A stretch of 64,000 nucleotides of DNA from Comamonadaceae bacterium (GCA_027486755.1 JAIXOM010000054.1:1-64000); one strand, 5' to 3'. Positions 18,349 to 26,418 are shown, counted from the first letter of the stretch. Numbers and translations: made by a program. Notes: generated from the sequence alone by a model not told the origin.

Positions 18349-19248
18349 TCAGCGGGCAGCTTGGATGGTCACCGACAGTCGACCTATGCCTTCGATCTCG
18401 GCATCAACCTGGTCGCCCACCTTCAGAAAGGTCTGCTTGGGCACGCCCACACCGGCCGGCGTGCCGGTCAGCAGCAGGTCGCCAGGGTCCAAGGTCATGA
18501 TGCGCGAGGCCGTGGCGATTTGTTCTGCCAAGGAAAAAATCATCTGGCTCGAATGCCCGTCCTGCTTGAGCTGGCCATTGACCCACAGCTTGAGCGCCAA
18601 GTTCTGCGGGTCGGCCACGGCGCTGGCCGGCACCAGGCGCGGCCCCAGCGGGCAGCAGGTGTCGTTGGCCTTGCCGGCCACCCAGTCGAGCTTGTAAAAG
18701 GTCTCGGGCGCGCGGTTGTGGTCGCGCGCCGAAAAATCGATGGCCACGGTGTAGGCCGCCACATGCGAGAGGGCGTCTTCCACGCTCACGTTGCGCGCCG
18801 TTTGGCCGATCACCGCCGCGAGCTCGATTTCCCAGTCAAAGGCATGCGTGCCTATGGGCATGTGCACCGTGGCGCCTGGGCCCACCACGGCATTGCGCGG
18901 CGGCTTCATGAAAAAGAACAGCCGCTGGTCTTGCTTCTTGGCGCCGGGCATGCCCATTTCGGCCAGGTGGTCGTAGTAATTGGCACCCGCGCACAGGATC
19001 TTGCCCGGGTAGCGCAGCGGTGCCAGCAAGCGCACGTCGGCGGCCGCCAAGCCACCGTCTTGGAGGCAGGTGCCGGCCAGGCGCTCGAGCTGCGGGGCGT
19101 GGTGCGGCCAGTCCTCGAACAAGGCCACCACACTGTCTGGCAAAGCCGGCGAGGCCGGCAGGTCGCTGAGCGGGAAAAAGCGGCCGTGAACCTCCAGGCA
19201 GGGCAGGATCTGGCCCTGGTGTTCAAGGGTGGCAAGGGCGTAGGGCAT
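18349..19248 (-). CDS. Fumarylacetoacetate hydrolase (FAH) family protein
   Basis: A 299-residue FAH-superfamily enzyme and first gene of the minus-strand operon. The catalytic core shows KILCAGANYYDHLAEMG, the metal ligands in DWEIELAAVIG (Glu-x-Glu), DFSARDHN and GDLLLTGTPAGVG. Members hydrolyse or decarboxylate beta-diketo acids, including fumarylpyruvate and 2,4-diketo-3-deoxy sugar acids. An SDR, a hydroxyacid dehydrogenase and a TRAP importer share the operon, so cleavage of a 2,4-diketo acid to pyruvate plus a hydroxy acid is a reasonable inference. The start at 19248 is supported by an upstream GGAG and by family length. Confidence 0.9.
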   Translation of the reverse strand: MPYALATLEHQGQILPCLEVHGRFFPLSDLPASPALPDSVVALFEDWPHHAPQLERLAGTCLQDGGLAAADVRLLAPLRYPGKILCAGANYYDHLAEMGMPGAKKQDQRLFFFMKPPRNAVVGPGATVHMPIGTHAFDWEIELAAVIGQTARNVSVEDALSHVAAYTVAIDFSARDHNRAPETFYKLDWVAGKANDTCCPLGPRLVPASAVADPQNLALKLWVNGQLKQDGHSSQMIFSLAEQIATASRIMTLDPGDLLLTGTPAGVGVPKQTFLKVGDQVDAEIEGIGRLSVTIQAAR

Positions 19249-19357
19249 GTCGGGGACTCCGTAAGCAATGGGCAGATTCTGATTGCACAAATTTTTAGTG
19301 TCAACATAATTTTTCTTATATGAAATAAATTTATGTCTTTGCCATACAATTTCAGCC
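19249..19357. promoter_or_regulatory. AT-rich divergent promoter region, FAH/TRAP operon versus gntR
   Basis: This 109-bp stretch is far more AT-rich than its surroundings, especially 19280-19350, and separates the two divergent units. It contains the palindrome ATAAATTTAT (19325-19334) and a -10-like TACAAT (19345-19350) only 8 bp before the gntR start. The palindrome is a candidate site for the GntR regulator. I could not settle on -35 boxes. Confidence 0.5.
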
Positions 19358-20074
19358 ATGAGTGCTTTGAACATGGACACGGTGAGCGAACCCAAAACCT
19401 TGGCGCGCCAGGCCCACACCTTGCTGCGCGAGGCCATCCTGCGCGGACAGCTGCGCCCCGGCGAGCGCCTGCGCACCAAAGACCTGCAGGCCCGCTACGG
19501 CCTGGGTCTGAGCCCGCTGCGCGAGTCGCTGCAAAGGCTGTCGGCCGAAGGCTTGGTGGTTATCGACGAGCAACGCGGCTTTTCGGTGGCGCCCGTCTCG
19601 CTAGACGAGCTCAAAGACCTGACCCTGGCGCGCACCTCGCTGGAAGCCATCATGCTGCCCATGGCCCTGGCCCAAGGCGATGCCGACTGGGAGGCCAACA
19701 TCCTGGCAGCCTTTCACCGCCTGAGCCGCACGCCCCTGCCCACGGGCGCCGATGCCGATGAGGCAGCACGCCTGTGGGAGCAGCGTCACCGCGCTTTCCA
19801 TGACGCGCTGGTCATCGGCTGCGGCTCGCCCTGGCTAATGCGCCTGCACGAGCAACTGGTCGACCAGACCGAGCGCTACCGCATGATTCGTTTGCAGCAC
19901 CTGAGCAAACGCAAAGCCAACGCCCGGGACGTGCACGCAGAACACCAGGCCCTGATGGACGCGGTGCTCGAACGCAAGACCAACCAGGCGCTAGCCCTCA
20001 TGCGAGAGCATCTGCAAGCTACTTTTGAAGCTACCGCCAAATGGCTGCCTGCCCAGCCGGAAAGCAAAGCATGA
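19358..20074 (+). CDS. GntR-family regulator (FadR/FCD subfamily)
   Basis: A 238-residue regulator. The N-terminal winged helix contains LREAILRGQLRPGERLRTKDLQARYGLGLSPLRESLQRLSAEGLV, a standard GntR helix-turn-helix. The helical C-terminal FCD domain covers about residues 95-225 and includes RHRAFHDALVIGCGSPWL and EHQALMDAVLERKTNQALALMREHL, with the histidines that bind metal and ligand. It is divergent from the TRAP/FAH operon and probably represses it until a carboxylate ligand is present. ATG 19373 is a possible alternative start. It also heads a three-gene plus-strand unit joined by ATGA overlaps. Confidence 0.92.
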   Translation: MSALNMDTVSEPKTLARQAHTLLREAILRGQLRPGERLRTKDLQARYGLGLSPLRESLQRLSAEGLVVIDEQRGFSVAPVSLDELKDLTLARTSLEAIMLPMALAQGDADWEANILAAFHRLSRTPLPTGADADEAARLWEQRHRAFHDALVIGCGSPWLMRLHEQLVDQTERYRMIRLQHLSKRKANARDVHAEHQALMDAVLERKTNQALALMREHLQATFEATAKWLPAQPESKA

Positions 20075-20409
20075 TCATCCGCTCAGCCTATCTGGAAGGG
20101 ACGGTGGCCGCGGCCGAGCGCCCTGCTTTCGACGCCCACATGCGCGGGCCGGTCATGGCCGCCATCGGCAGCTACCCTGGACTGCGCGCAGTGCGCCTGC
20201 GCGAGTTGGCGCGCGGCGAAGAGGGTGCGCCACCGGTCTACATGATCTTCGACCTCTACTTCGACAGCCTGGCCGATATGGACGCGGCCCTGGCCAGTGC
20301 CACCCGGCAAGCGGTGCGCGCCACCATCCAGGAGGGCATGCGACCCTTCCAGGGCCGGGTCTACCACCTGGTCTTCAGCGAGGACGCAGCACCGGCCGCC
20401 GCCGCATGA
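20071..20409 (+). CDS. EthD-like dimeric alpha/beta-barrel protein
   Basis: A 112-residue protein beginning at an ATGA overlap with the GntR stop. The H-x-x-GP-V pattern (DAHMRGPVMAAIGSYPGLRAVRLREL) and the PPVYMIFDLYFDSLADMDAALAS segment match the EthD/ABM-type ferredoxin-like barrel. Such proteins often help in degradative pathways as small oxygenases, isomerases or accessory subunits. The precise role is unknown. Translational coupling to the regulator and epimerase suggests they work together. Confidence 0.75.
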   Translation: MIIRSAYLEGTVAAAERPAFDAHMRGPVMAAIGSYPGLRAVRLRELARGEEGAPPVYMIFDLYFDSLADMDAALASATRQAVRATIQEGMRPFQGRVYHLVFSEDAAPAAAA

Positions 20410-21386
20410 GCACGCTGATCACCGGCGCCGGTCTGATCGGCTGCCAAACGGCGGCCTTGCTGGCCGCTCGCGGTGAGAAGGTCGTACTGCTGGACAAGGC
20501 GCCGCAGCCACAGCAGATGGCTTCGGTGCTGCCGCTTGAGAAAGTGGTGGTTGAAAGCGGCAATGTGTCCGACCGCGCCGGCCTGCTGGCGCTGATGCAG
20601 CGCCACCGCATCACGCAGGCGGTGCACACCGCAGCGGCGCTGAGCATGTCGATCCGGCGCGAGCCCACACTGGCGGCCGATGTCAATTTTCTGGGCACTA
20701 TCAATATGCTGGAAGCCGCTCGCACCCTGGGCCTGCGGCGCCTGGTTTGCGCCTCGTCCACCACCGTCTACTACCCGATCTTCCACCGGCCGCACAGCCA
20801 GCCCATCACCGAGGACTTTGCCTTTCACAGCGTGAGCGAGCGTCCGGGCAGCCTGTATGCGGCCAGCAAGCTGGCCAGTGAATTTTTTGCCCAGCACTAT
20901 GCCCAGACCTTCGGCCTGAGCATGGCCATGCTGCGCTACAGCGCGGTGCTGGGCCTGTGGGCCGGGCCCAACCATTCGGTGCCCGGCCGCCTCATGGCCG
21001 AGTTGCTCGGCCAGGGCGCCAGCGGCGGGCCGGTGCACATCAGCGACCCGCTGCTGATGTGGCGCGGGGGCGAAGACTTCATCGACGCGCGCGAGGTGGC
21101 CCGGGCCAATGTGGCCGCACTGGACGCACCCACACTGCCCTCCTGCGTCTACACCATCGCCAGCGGCCGCATGGCCCGCTTTGCAGATTTCGTAGCCGCC
21201 GCTCGGCAACTGCAAGCCGGCCGCCCCATCAGCCACGCGCCCGTACCCGACACCGGCTTTGCCGGCTTCGCGCATGCACGAGAAGTGCCCTTTGACGTCA
21301 GCCGCGCCGAGACCGAGCTAGGCTTTGAGGCCAAGCACGACCTGCTCGATTCGATGCGGGCGGCGCAGCGCTGGGTGGGGGACTGA
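20406..21386 (+). CDS. NAD-dependent epimerase/dehydratase (extended SDR)
   Basis: A 326-residue extended SDR starting at another ATGA overlap (20406-20409). It has ITGAGLIGCQTA for NAD binding, VHTAAALS, ASSTTVYYP, and YAASKLASEFF with the Tyr/Lys pair. The C-terminal substrate part includes DFIDAREVARANVAAL. Sugar-nucleotide epimerases share this fold, but the context with a degradative regulator favours a catabolic sugar-acid or aromatic substrate. The specific reaction is not resolvable. Confidence 0.85.
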   Translation: MSTLITGAGLIGCQTAALLAARGEKVVLLDKAPQPQQMASVLPLEKVVVESGNVSDRAGLLALMQRHRITQAVHTAAALSMSIRREPTLAADVNFLGTINMLEAARTLGLRRLVCASSTTVYYPIFHRPHSQPITEDFAFHSVSERPGSLYAASKLASEFFAQHYAQTFGLSMAMLRYSAVLGLWAGPNHSVPGRLMAELLGQGASGGPVHISDPLLMWRGGEDFIDAREVARANVAALDAPTLPSCVYTIASGRMARFADFVAAARQLQAGRPISHAPVPDTGFAGFAHAREVPFDVSRAETELGFEAKHDLLDSMRAAQRWVGD

Positions 21387-21412
21387 ACCGGGGCCGCCCA
21401 GCAGCGCCGACC

Positions 21413-21520
21413 TTATTTGAGCCTGCGCGCAAACCAGGGCGTGATCACGCTTTCAAAAATCTGGGCATCGCTCCATTCGCGGTTGCGGCCGATATGCCCG
21501 CCGCTCGGGTTGACCCAGGC
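21413..21520 (-). repeat. 108-bp direct repeat, copy 1 (3' end of a lost gene)
   Basis: This segment matches 22335-22442 with three mismatches in 108 bp, in the same orientation. On the minus strand it encodes AWVNPSGGHIGRNREWSDAQ and the rest of the 35-residue tail, then a stop at 21415-21413. It begins 8 bp after the vapC stop. With copy 2 it brackets the vapBC module. Confidence 0.95.
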
Positions 21521-21528
21521 CCGCTGTC

Positions 21529-21936
21529 TCAGGGCGTCTGTATCGCCCACTCTTCAAGCGCCAGGCCTGGCACCCGGTGAAACTCGCGCGCGTTGTTGGT
21601 AATGACCACGCTGTCTTCGGCCAGAGCATGGGCTGCGATCATCAAATCCATGCCCCCGATGGGTTGGCCGGTACGCTCGAGGGCCGCACGTACCTGTGCG
21701 TAATGGTGCGTAGCCTCCAGAGGCCAGGGCCGCACATCGAAGCCGACCAACCAGGCCTCCACCGCCGCCGAAAAACGGCTAGAGCCCAGCTTGGATGCCC
21801 CAAAACGCAATTCAGCCGCCACGATGGCCGACAGCCACAGTTCCTGCCTGTCCAGGGTCGCAAAGCGCGCCACCATGTCGACCGGATGGCGCCGCAGGAT
21901 ATAGCTGCAGATGTTGGTATCGAGTGTGCGGCGCAT
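21529..21936 (-). CDS. vapC: VapC-type PIN-domain toxin
   Basis: A 135-residue PIN-domain ribonuclease toxin. The acidic catalytic residues are in place: Asp in LDTNICSYIL, Glu in AIVAAELRFGA and Asp in GGMDLMIAAHAL, with TNNAREF near the end. VapC toxins cleave tRNA or rRNA when freed from VapB. The gene starts 8 bp after the vapB stop, antitoxin first, as usual. It is flanked by 108-bp direct repeats, suggesting recent insertion. Confidence 0.93.
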   Translation of the reverse strand: MRRTLDTNICSYILRRHPVDMVARFATLDRQELWLSAIVAAELRFGASKLGSSRFSAAVEAWLVGFDVRPWPLEATHHYAQVRAALERTGQPIGGMDLMIAAHALAEDSVVITNNAREFHRVPGLALEEWAIQTP

Positions 21937-21944
21937 GCCGAGCC

Positions 21945-22196
21945 TCAGCGCCAGTCGCGCTCCTGGGGCGCAGCATCCTGCCTGTCGGCGAGAAAGTCCT
22001 CTGGCAAGGGTTCGGTGCTGGCATAGAACTGCTGCAACCAACGCCCCATGTCCTGCTCTGCCGGAGTTTCAGGGTGCAGCCAAAGGTCGTTTCCGATCTG
22101 CTCCACCCTGACTTCCTTGGCCTGCAGGCGAAGGCGAGCCGGCAACCGCAGCGCCTGACTGCGGCCGCTCATGAAAACGCGGGCGGTGATGGCCAT
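21945..22196 (-). CDS. vapB: VapB-type antitoxin (AbrB/SpoVT fold)
   Basis: An 83-residue antitoxin. The N-terminal swapped-hairpin DNA-binding domain is seen in ARVFMSGRSQALRLPARLRL and VRVEQIGNDLWLHP. The acidic, flexible C-terminus (PLPEDFLADRQDAAPQERDW) would wrap the VapC active site. AGGAAG (22209-22204) precedes the ATG at 22196. A 17-bp palindrome directly upstream is the likely autoregulatory operator. Confidence 0.9.
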   Translation of the reverse strand: MAITARVFMSGRSQALRLPARLRLQAKEVRVEQIGNDLWLHPETPAEQDMGRWLQQFYASTEPLPEDFLADRQDAAPQERDWR

Positions 22197-22216
22197 GGAG
22201 GGCTTCCTATGGAGAT

Positions 22217-22233
22217 ATATGACGCCGTCATAT
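22217..22233. promoter_or_regulatory. Palindromic operator of vapBC
   Basis: ATATGACG-C-CGTCATAT is a perfect 8+1+8 inverted repeat 20 bp before the vapB start. It overlaps a -10-like TAATAT on the minus strand. VapBC complexes repress their own promoters by binding such palindromes. Confidence 0.65.
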
Positions 22234-22334
22234 TACACATCCAAGCTTCGACCGTCAACGAACATCCCGTCGCCCTGGCGCCCAACCTTGCCAGCACGGC
22301 CGTTACATCACACTCGAACCCGCTCAAGATCGGC

Positions 22335-22520
22335 TTACTTGAGCCTGCGCGCAAACCAGGGCGTGATCACGCTTTCAAAAATCTGGGCGTCGCTCCATTC
22401 GCGGTTGCGGCCGATATGCCCGCCACTCGGGTTGACCCAGGCTTCCTTGGGGTTGGCGCCGCTGCTGGAAATCAGTTGCAGGGTGCCGGGTTGACTCAGG
22501 GCGGGCGGCTCAGGGCAGGC
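22335..22520 (-). pseudogene. C-terminal remnant of a hydrolase-like gene, containing repeat copy 2
   Basis: A minus-strand frame without a start codon runs about 61 codons and ends at TAA (22337-22335). Its last 35 residues are identical to those of copy 1. A GGH near the C-terminus followed by a Trp/Phe-rich tail ending ARRLK resembles the end of an alpha/beta hydrolase, but the fragment is too short to be sure. The 108-bp repeat occupies 22335-22442. The fragment overlaps the last codons of the heptosyltransferase gene. The rest of the gap 22234-22334 shows nothing recognisable. Confidence 0.6.
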
Positions 22521-23499
22521 TCAAGGCCTGATGTACCCGCTGCGGCGACACATCGACCAGGCAACGGGTATGCCCCAGCGGGCACTCGCGCTCGAAGCAG
22601 GGCGCGCAATCGAGCGGCGGCTGGTAAGACGCATCGCGCTTGAGCCAAAGCACCTTGGCGCGCGCGCTCAGCGGCGGCGTGTGCTCTGGGCTCGATGAGC
22701 CGAACACCGCTACCTGCGCCACGCCCAAACCGGCGGCCACATGCATCAGGCCGGAGTCGTTGCTGACCACCGCCCGCGCAGCAGCAATCAGGCCTATGGC
22801 CTGGTCCAGCGAGGTCTTGCCGGCCAGATTGATCAGCCGCGCGCCGGGTGCGAGCGCGACGATCTCTTCACACAGAGCCTGCTCCTTGCCCGAGCCCACC
22901 AGCAAGACCGGCTGATCCAGCAGGGCGGCCAGGCCGGCAAAGTGGCGTGCCGGCCAGCGCTTGGCCGGGCCGTATTCGGCGCCCGGCGCAAAAACCAGGT
23001 AGCCGCCTGCACTCAGGCCCTGCTGCGCCAGCGCTTCCTGCTGCGCGGCGGCGGGCCAGACCAGTTGGGGTCTGTCCTGGGCAATGTCGGTATCACCGCT
23101 CAGAGCCGAATACAGAGCCACCATGGGCGGCCGTTTGCCCTTGGAGGGGTTCTTCAGCCTGTGGGTGAGCAGGCCCACCCGCGCCTCGCCCAGGTAACCG
23201 ACGCGGCGGGGAATGTCGGCCCACAGGGGCACCAGGGCGCTCTTGAGGGAATTGGGCAGCACATAGGCGGTGTCAAAGCGGCCCCTGAGCTGCTGGGCGA
23301 CGTGCCGACGCGCGCGCCACTGCAGGCCGCCGTGGGCAAAGGGCAATTCGACGATCTCGGCTACCTGCGGCATGGCCCGGTAGATGGGCGCGACCCAGGG
23401 GAGCGCCGCCACCGTCAGCCGCTCGCCGCGCGCATGGAGCCGGCCGAGCAAGGGCTCGGTCATGACCGCATCGCCTATCCATTGCGGCGCGATTACCAA
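22510..23499 (-). CDS. waaF: ADP-heptose:LPS heptosyltransferase II (GT9 family)
   Basis: A 329-residue glycosyltransferase family 9 enzyme that adds a heptose to the LPS inner core at the cytoplasmic face of the inner membrane. Motifs include VIAPQWIGDAVMTEPL at the N-terminus, FAPGAEYGPAKRWPARHFAGLA, NLAGKTSLDQAIGLI and SNDSGLMHVAAGLG with FGSSSPEHTPP, all typical of WaaF. No in-frame ATG or GTG lies upstream before the preceding gene, so TTG 23499 is the best start. Length (about 330-350) fits. It follows the zinc-finger gene by 28 bp. Confidence 0.92.
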   Translation of the reverse strand: MVIAPQWIGDAVMTEPLLGRLHARGERLTVAALPWVAPIYRAMPQVAEIVELPFAHGGLQWRARRHVAQQLRGRFDTAYVLPNSLKSALVPLWADIPRRVGYLGEARVGLLTHRLKNPSKGKRPPMVALYSALSGDTDIAQDRPQLVWPAAAQQEALAQQGLSAGGYLVFAPGAEYGPAKRWPARHFAGLAALLDQPVLLVGSGKEQALCEEIVALAPGARLINLAGKTSLDQAIGLIAAARAVVSNDSGLMHVAAGLGVAQVAVFGSSSPEHTPPLSARAKVLWLKRDASYQPPLDCAPCFERECPLGHTRCLVDVSPQRVHQALSLP

Positions 23500-23527
23500 G
23501 CTGCGGCCTGCGGCCGTGCTGGCACGC

Positions 23528-23740
23528 TCAGTGGTGCGGGTGGAAATGCTCGCCGTCCTTGAGCCGATAGACGGTGCCGCAGTAGGGGCAGCGGACCGAA
23601 CCGGTCTCGGCCACGTTCAGGTAAACGCGCGGATGGCCGCTCCACAGCGCCATCGAGGGATTGGGGCAAAACACGCCGCCCTGGCTGTTGAGCTCACTGG
23701 CCAATAGCTCGACCGCCTGGCCCTTGTCCTTGACTTGCAT
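23528..23740 (-). CDS. Zinc-finger domain-containing protein (NDUFS6-like)
   Basis: A 70-residue protein with a single zinc site: FCPNPSMALWSGHPRVYL followed by VRCPYCGTVYRL, giving Cys, His and two more Cys ligands. This is the small bacterial zinc-finger family that often sits next to ilvE in betaproteobacteria. The molecular role is not established. It ends in a His-rich tail. Gene order ilvE, this gene, waaF on one strand suggests co-transcription. Confidence 0.85.
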   Translation of the reverse strand: MQVKDKGQAVELLASELNSQGGVFCPNPSMALWSGHPRVYLNVAETGSVRCPYCGTVYRLKDGEHFHPHH

Positions 23741-23763
23741 GGGTGTTGCCTCGGGTGAACGGC

Positions 23764-24702
23764 TCAGACCTGGGACAGCCAAGCCGCGTACTTGGGGTTG
23801 CGGCCATTGACGATGTCGAAGAAGGCGGTCTGAATTTTTTCGGTGATGGGACCGCGGCTGCCAGCACCGATTTCGATGCGGTCAAGCTCACGGATGGGCG
23901 TGACTTCAGCAGCGGTGCCGGTGAAGAAGGCCTCATCGGCGATGTAGATCTCATCGCGGGTAATCCGCTTTTGGATCAGCTCCAGACCCAGATCCTTGCA
24001 GATGTGCAAGATGGTGTTGCGGGTGATGCCGTTGAGCGCGCCGGCCGACAGGTCGGGGGTGTAGACCACCCCGTCCTTGATCACGAAGATGTTCTCGCCC
24101 GCGCCTTCGCTGACAAAGCCGGCCGGATCAAGCAGCAGCGCCTCGTCATAGCCTTCATCCAGGGCTTCCATATTGGCCAGGATGGAGTTGGTGTAATTGC
24201 TGACCGCCTTGGCTTGGGTCATGGTGATATTGACATGGTGGCGGGTGAAGCTCGAGGTCTTGACGCGGATGCCGCGCTTCATGCCCTCTTCGCCCAAATA
24301 GGCGCCCCAGGCCCAGGCAGCCACCATGACGTGAATCTTGTTGCCCCTGGGCGAGACGCCCAGCTTTTGCGAGCCAATCCAGGTCAGCGGCCGGATGTAG
24401 CAGCTCTCCAGATTGTTCAGGCGCACCACGTCTTTTTGCGCCTGCATCACCTCTTCTTGGCTGAAGGGGATGTTCATGCGCAGGATCTTGGCGCTGTTGA
24501 ACAGGCGCTGGGTGTGCTCCTGCAAACGGTAAATGGCGGTGCCCTGCGCGGTCTTGTAGGCGCGCACGCCTTCGAAAGCGCCACAGCCGTAGTGCAAGGT
24601 GTGCGAGAGCACATGGATCTTGGCGTCGCGCCATTCGACCATCTGGCCGTCCATCCAGATCTTGCCGTCGCGGTCGTCCATGGAAGCGGGAATGGGAGCC
24701 AT
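23764..24702 (-). CDS. ilvE: Branched-chain amino acid aminotransferase
   Basis: A 312-residue class IV PLP aminotransferase, the last step of Leu/Ile/Val synthesis (2-oxo acid plus glutamate). The PLP lysine is Lys165 in TQAKAVSNY, and the cofactor-phosphate region is GNIFVI-like (SEGAGENIFVIKDG) and GITRNTIL. HTLHYGCGAFEGVRAYK is the class IV N-terminal block. The length of about 310 is normal. ATG 24702 fits the family N-terminus. Confidence 0.97.
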   Translation of the reverse strand: MAPIPASMDDRDGKIWMDGQMVEWRDAKIHVLSHTLHYGCGAFEGVRAYKTAQGTAIYRLQEHTQRLFNSAKILRMNIPFSQEEVMQAQKDVVRLNNLESCYIRPLTWIGSQKLGVSPRGNKIHVMVAAWAWGAYLGEEGMKRGIRVKTSSFTRHHVNITMTQAKAVSNYTNSILANMEALDEGYDEALLLDPAGFVSEGAGENIFVIKDGVVYTPDLSAGALNGITRNTILHICKDLGLELIQKRITRDEIYIADEAFFTGTAAEVTPIRELDRIEIGAGSRGPITEKIQTAFFDIVNGRNPKYAAWLSQV

Positions 24703-24780
24703 GTGCTAAGTCCTTTTCAACAATCGGTCAGGGGGCGGGCAGTGAGCTAAAGGGGCCCGGCGGGCATCGGATAGTCCATT

Positions 24781-25224
24781 TTAGGGGGGCGGCGGCAAGG
24801 CGGCGGAAGGCTGCTGATCGGCGCTCTGATCCGGCGGCGGCGGTCGGTGCATCTGATGGGCGCTCAGGCGCCCGCCGGCAAAAGTGCACTCCACCCAGGA
24901 GTCGGTGCTGTCGGTCCAGCGGTAGACCTCGGGCTGAGCGTCTTTTTCACTGCGCAACTCGCCCAGGGCGCGGGTCATGGCGATCACGTGCATGAGCGTC
25001 ATGCCCGGCTTGAGCTTGACATGGAGCATGACCGCGCTGTCCAGGTAGCCGATAGGGCGCTGCGCCGCCCGCTGCAGCACACGCATCAGGCGGGTGAAAT
25101 GCAGCAGTATCCACATGACCAAAGCACCTGTGCTCAAGGCCACGCCCGCCCAGCCGGCGTAGTGGTAGCCCAGGGCAATCAGTAGGACCCCCCCAACGGG
25201 GACCAAAATTCTTTGCGGTGACAT
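24781..25224 (-). CDS. Conserved small inner-membrane protein of unknown function
   Basis: A 147-residue protein with two N-terminal hydrophobic helices (about residues 6-42) and a soluble part with PIGYLDSAVMLHVKLKPGMTL and an EVYRWTDSTDSWVECTFAGG strand pair. The last 20 residues are Pro/Gln-rich. It looks like a conserved Burkholderiales protein. I believe relatives are sometimes labelled glycerate kinase in annotations, but nothing here resembles a kinase. It lies upstream of ilvE on the same strand, 78 bp away. Confidence 0.7.
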   Translation of the reverse strand: MSPQRILVPVGGVLLIALGYHYAGWAGVALSTGALVMWILLHFTRLMRVLQRAAQRPIGYLDSAVMLHVKLKPGMTLMHVIAMTRALGELRSEKDAQPEVYRWTDSTDSWVECTFAGGRLSAHQMHRPPPPDQSADQQPSAALPPPP

Positions 25225-25356
25225 AGCCCCTATTGTCGCAGCGCCGCGCTCTGGCCTCGGACCGGTTCAGTCTTCCTTACCGGCCGTGAACCAAGCGCCA
25301 GCGAAGCTGAGCATCAAGCGCAGGTGAGTCTGATGCCGAACCAAGCGCAGCTGGCG

Positions 25357-26319
25357 TCAACGCGCCGATGCAAAAGCCCTGCTGCCGGCCAGCACACCCG
25401 CCAGCAACAAGGCAATGCCCACCCAGGCCGTCGGCCCAGGCATCACCCCTCGGTGCATGAAACCATAGGCCAGCGCGGCCAGGGTTTCGAACACGATGAG
25501 CTGGCCAGCCAATGAGGTGGGCAGCAAGGCACTGGCACGGTTCCAGCACAAGGTGCCCAGCCAGGAGGCCAGCAGGCCAATGGCCAGCATCAGGCCCAGA
25601 TAGGCTTCGGGCCGGGGGCCTAAGGGTGCCTGGCTCAACAAGGCCCCGCTCAGGCCCAGGTAGAGCGCCATGCCAATGACCGCCAGCGGCAAAGTGGCGA
25701 TGCCCTGCGCCGTCGCCCAGGTGCCCGAACCCACCTTCGGGTTGGCCTGTACCCAGGCGGCGTTGCGGATGGGGTACCAGGTCCAGCACGCTAAAGCGGC
25801 CAGGGCCAAGAGCAGCCCCACCGCCAGATCAGCCGCGCCGAGTCCAACCTTGTTGAGCCGCTCGAGCTCGGCCTGGTTGACAAAGGCTACACCGGCGGCC
25901 ATGAGCAGCAGCGGCAGCAGCAGGCGTCGCCAGCCGATCTCTTTGCGCGACAGGTTCGCGCAGACCGCGATCACCACCGGCAGCGTACCGATGATCACCG
26001 TGGGCAGCGGCACACCGGCGCTCTGAATCGCAGCCGACAGCGCCAAGTAGTACAGCACATTGCCCACCGCAGCCAGCTTGAGTGCAGCGATCCAGTCGGC
26101 ACGGCTTAGCTGCGCGAGCGCGTGGCGATCGCGCCAAGCCAGCGGCAGCGCGATCAAGCCGAAAGCCAGGTAGCGACCAAAGGTCAGCATGGCCGGCGAA
26201 TAGTCGGGCAGCAGCACCGGCGCCACAAACACCAACCCCCAGGCCAGGCCGGCCGCCAGCGCAAAGCCAATGCCTGCACCCAGTTGCATGCGGGCGTGGG
26301 CCATAGGCGGAGGATTCAT
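25357..26319 (-). CDS. EamA/DMT-family transporter
   Basis: A 320-residue protein with ten hydrophobic helices and two EamA repeats (about residues 14-145 and 165-310), the drug/metabolite exporter fold. Visible markers are GLAWGLVFVAPVL, GRYLAFGLIALPLAW and VIIGTLPVVIAV in repeat one, and LLASWLGTLCWNRASALLPTSLAGQLIVFETL in repeat two. Substrate unknown. The start could be ATG 26319 or 26304; neither has a clear ribosome-binding site. It is divergent from the lipase-like gene at 26419. The gap before the next gene (25225-25356) has a short CCGGT/ACCGG stem at 25262-25283. Confidence 0.88.
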   Translation of the reverse strand: MNPPPMAHARMQLGAGIGFALAAGLAWGLVFVAPVLLPDYSPAMLTFGRYLAFGLIALPLAWRDRHALAQLSRADWIAALKLAAVGNVLYYLALSAAIQSAGVPLPTVIIGTLPVVIAVCANLSRKEIGWRRLLLPLLLMAAGVAFVNQAELERLNKVGLGAADLAVGLLLALAALACWTWYPIRNAAWVQANPKVGSGTWATAQGIATLPLAVIGMALYLGLSGALLSQAPLGPRPEAYLGLMLAIGLLASWLGTLCWNRASALLPTSLAGQLIVFETLAALAYGFMHRGVMPGPTAWVGIALLLAGVLAGSRAFASAR

Positions 26320-26418
26320 GGAAGGTGAGTATGCGATAAGCCAGAGTGAAGGGTCGGCCCCGGCCCAATCTCTGGGCCGCCAGGGATGGGTCCGCAGGGG
26401 ACGTGCTCGCCCGCTACC

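Noticed and set aside
21413..22442. Insertion sequence flanked by repeats
   Set aside because: No transposase or terminal inverted repeats; the 108-bp repeats are duplicated gene tails around vapBC.
25288..25348. Repeat GAACCAAGCGC at 25288 and 25338
   Set aside because: Only 11 bp, two copies, with differing flanks; too weak to call a repeat family.
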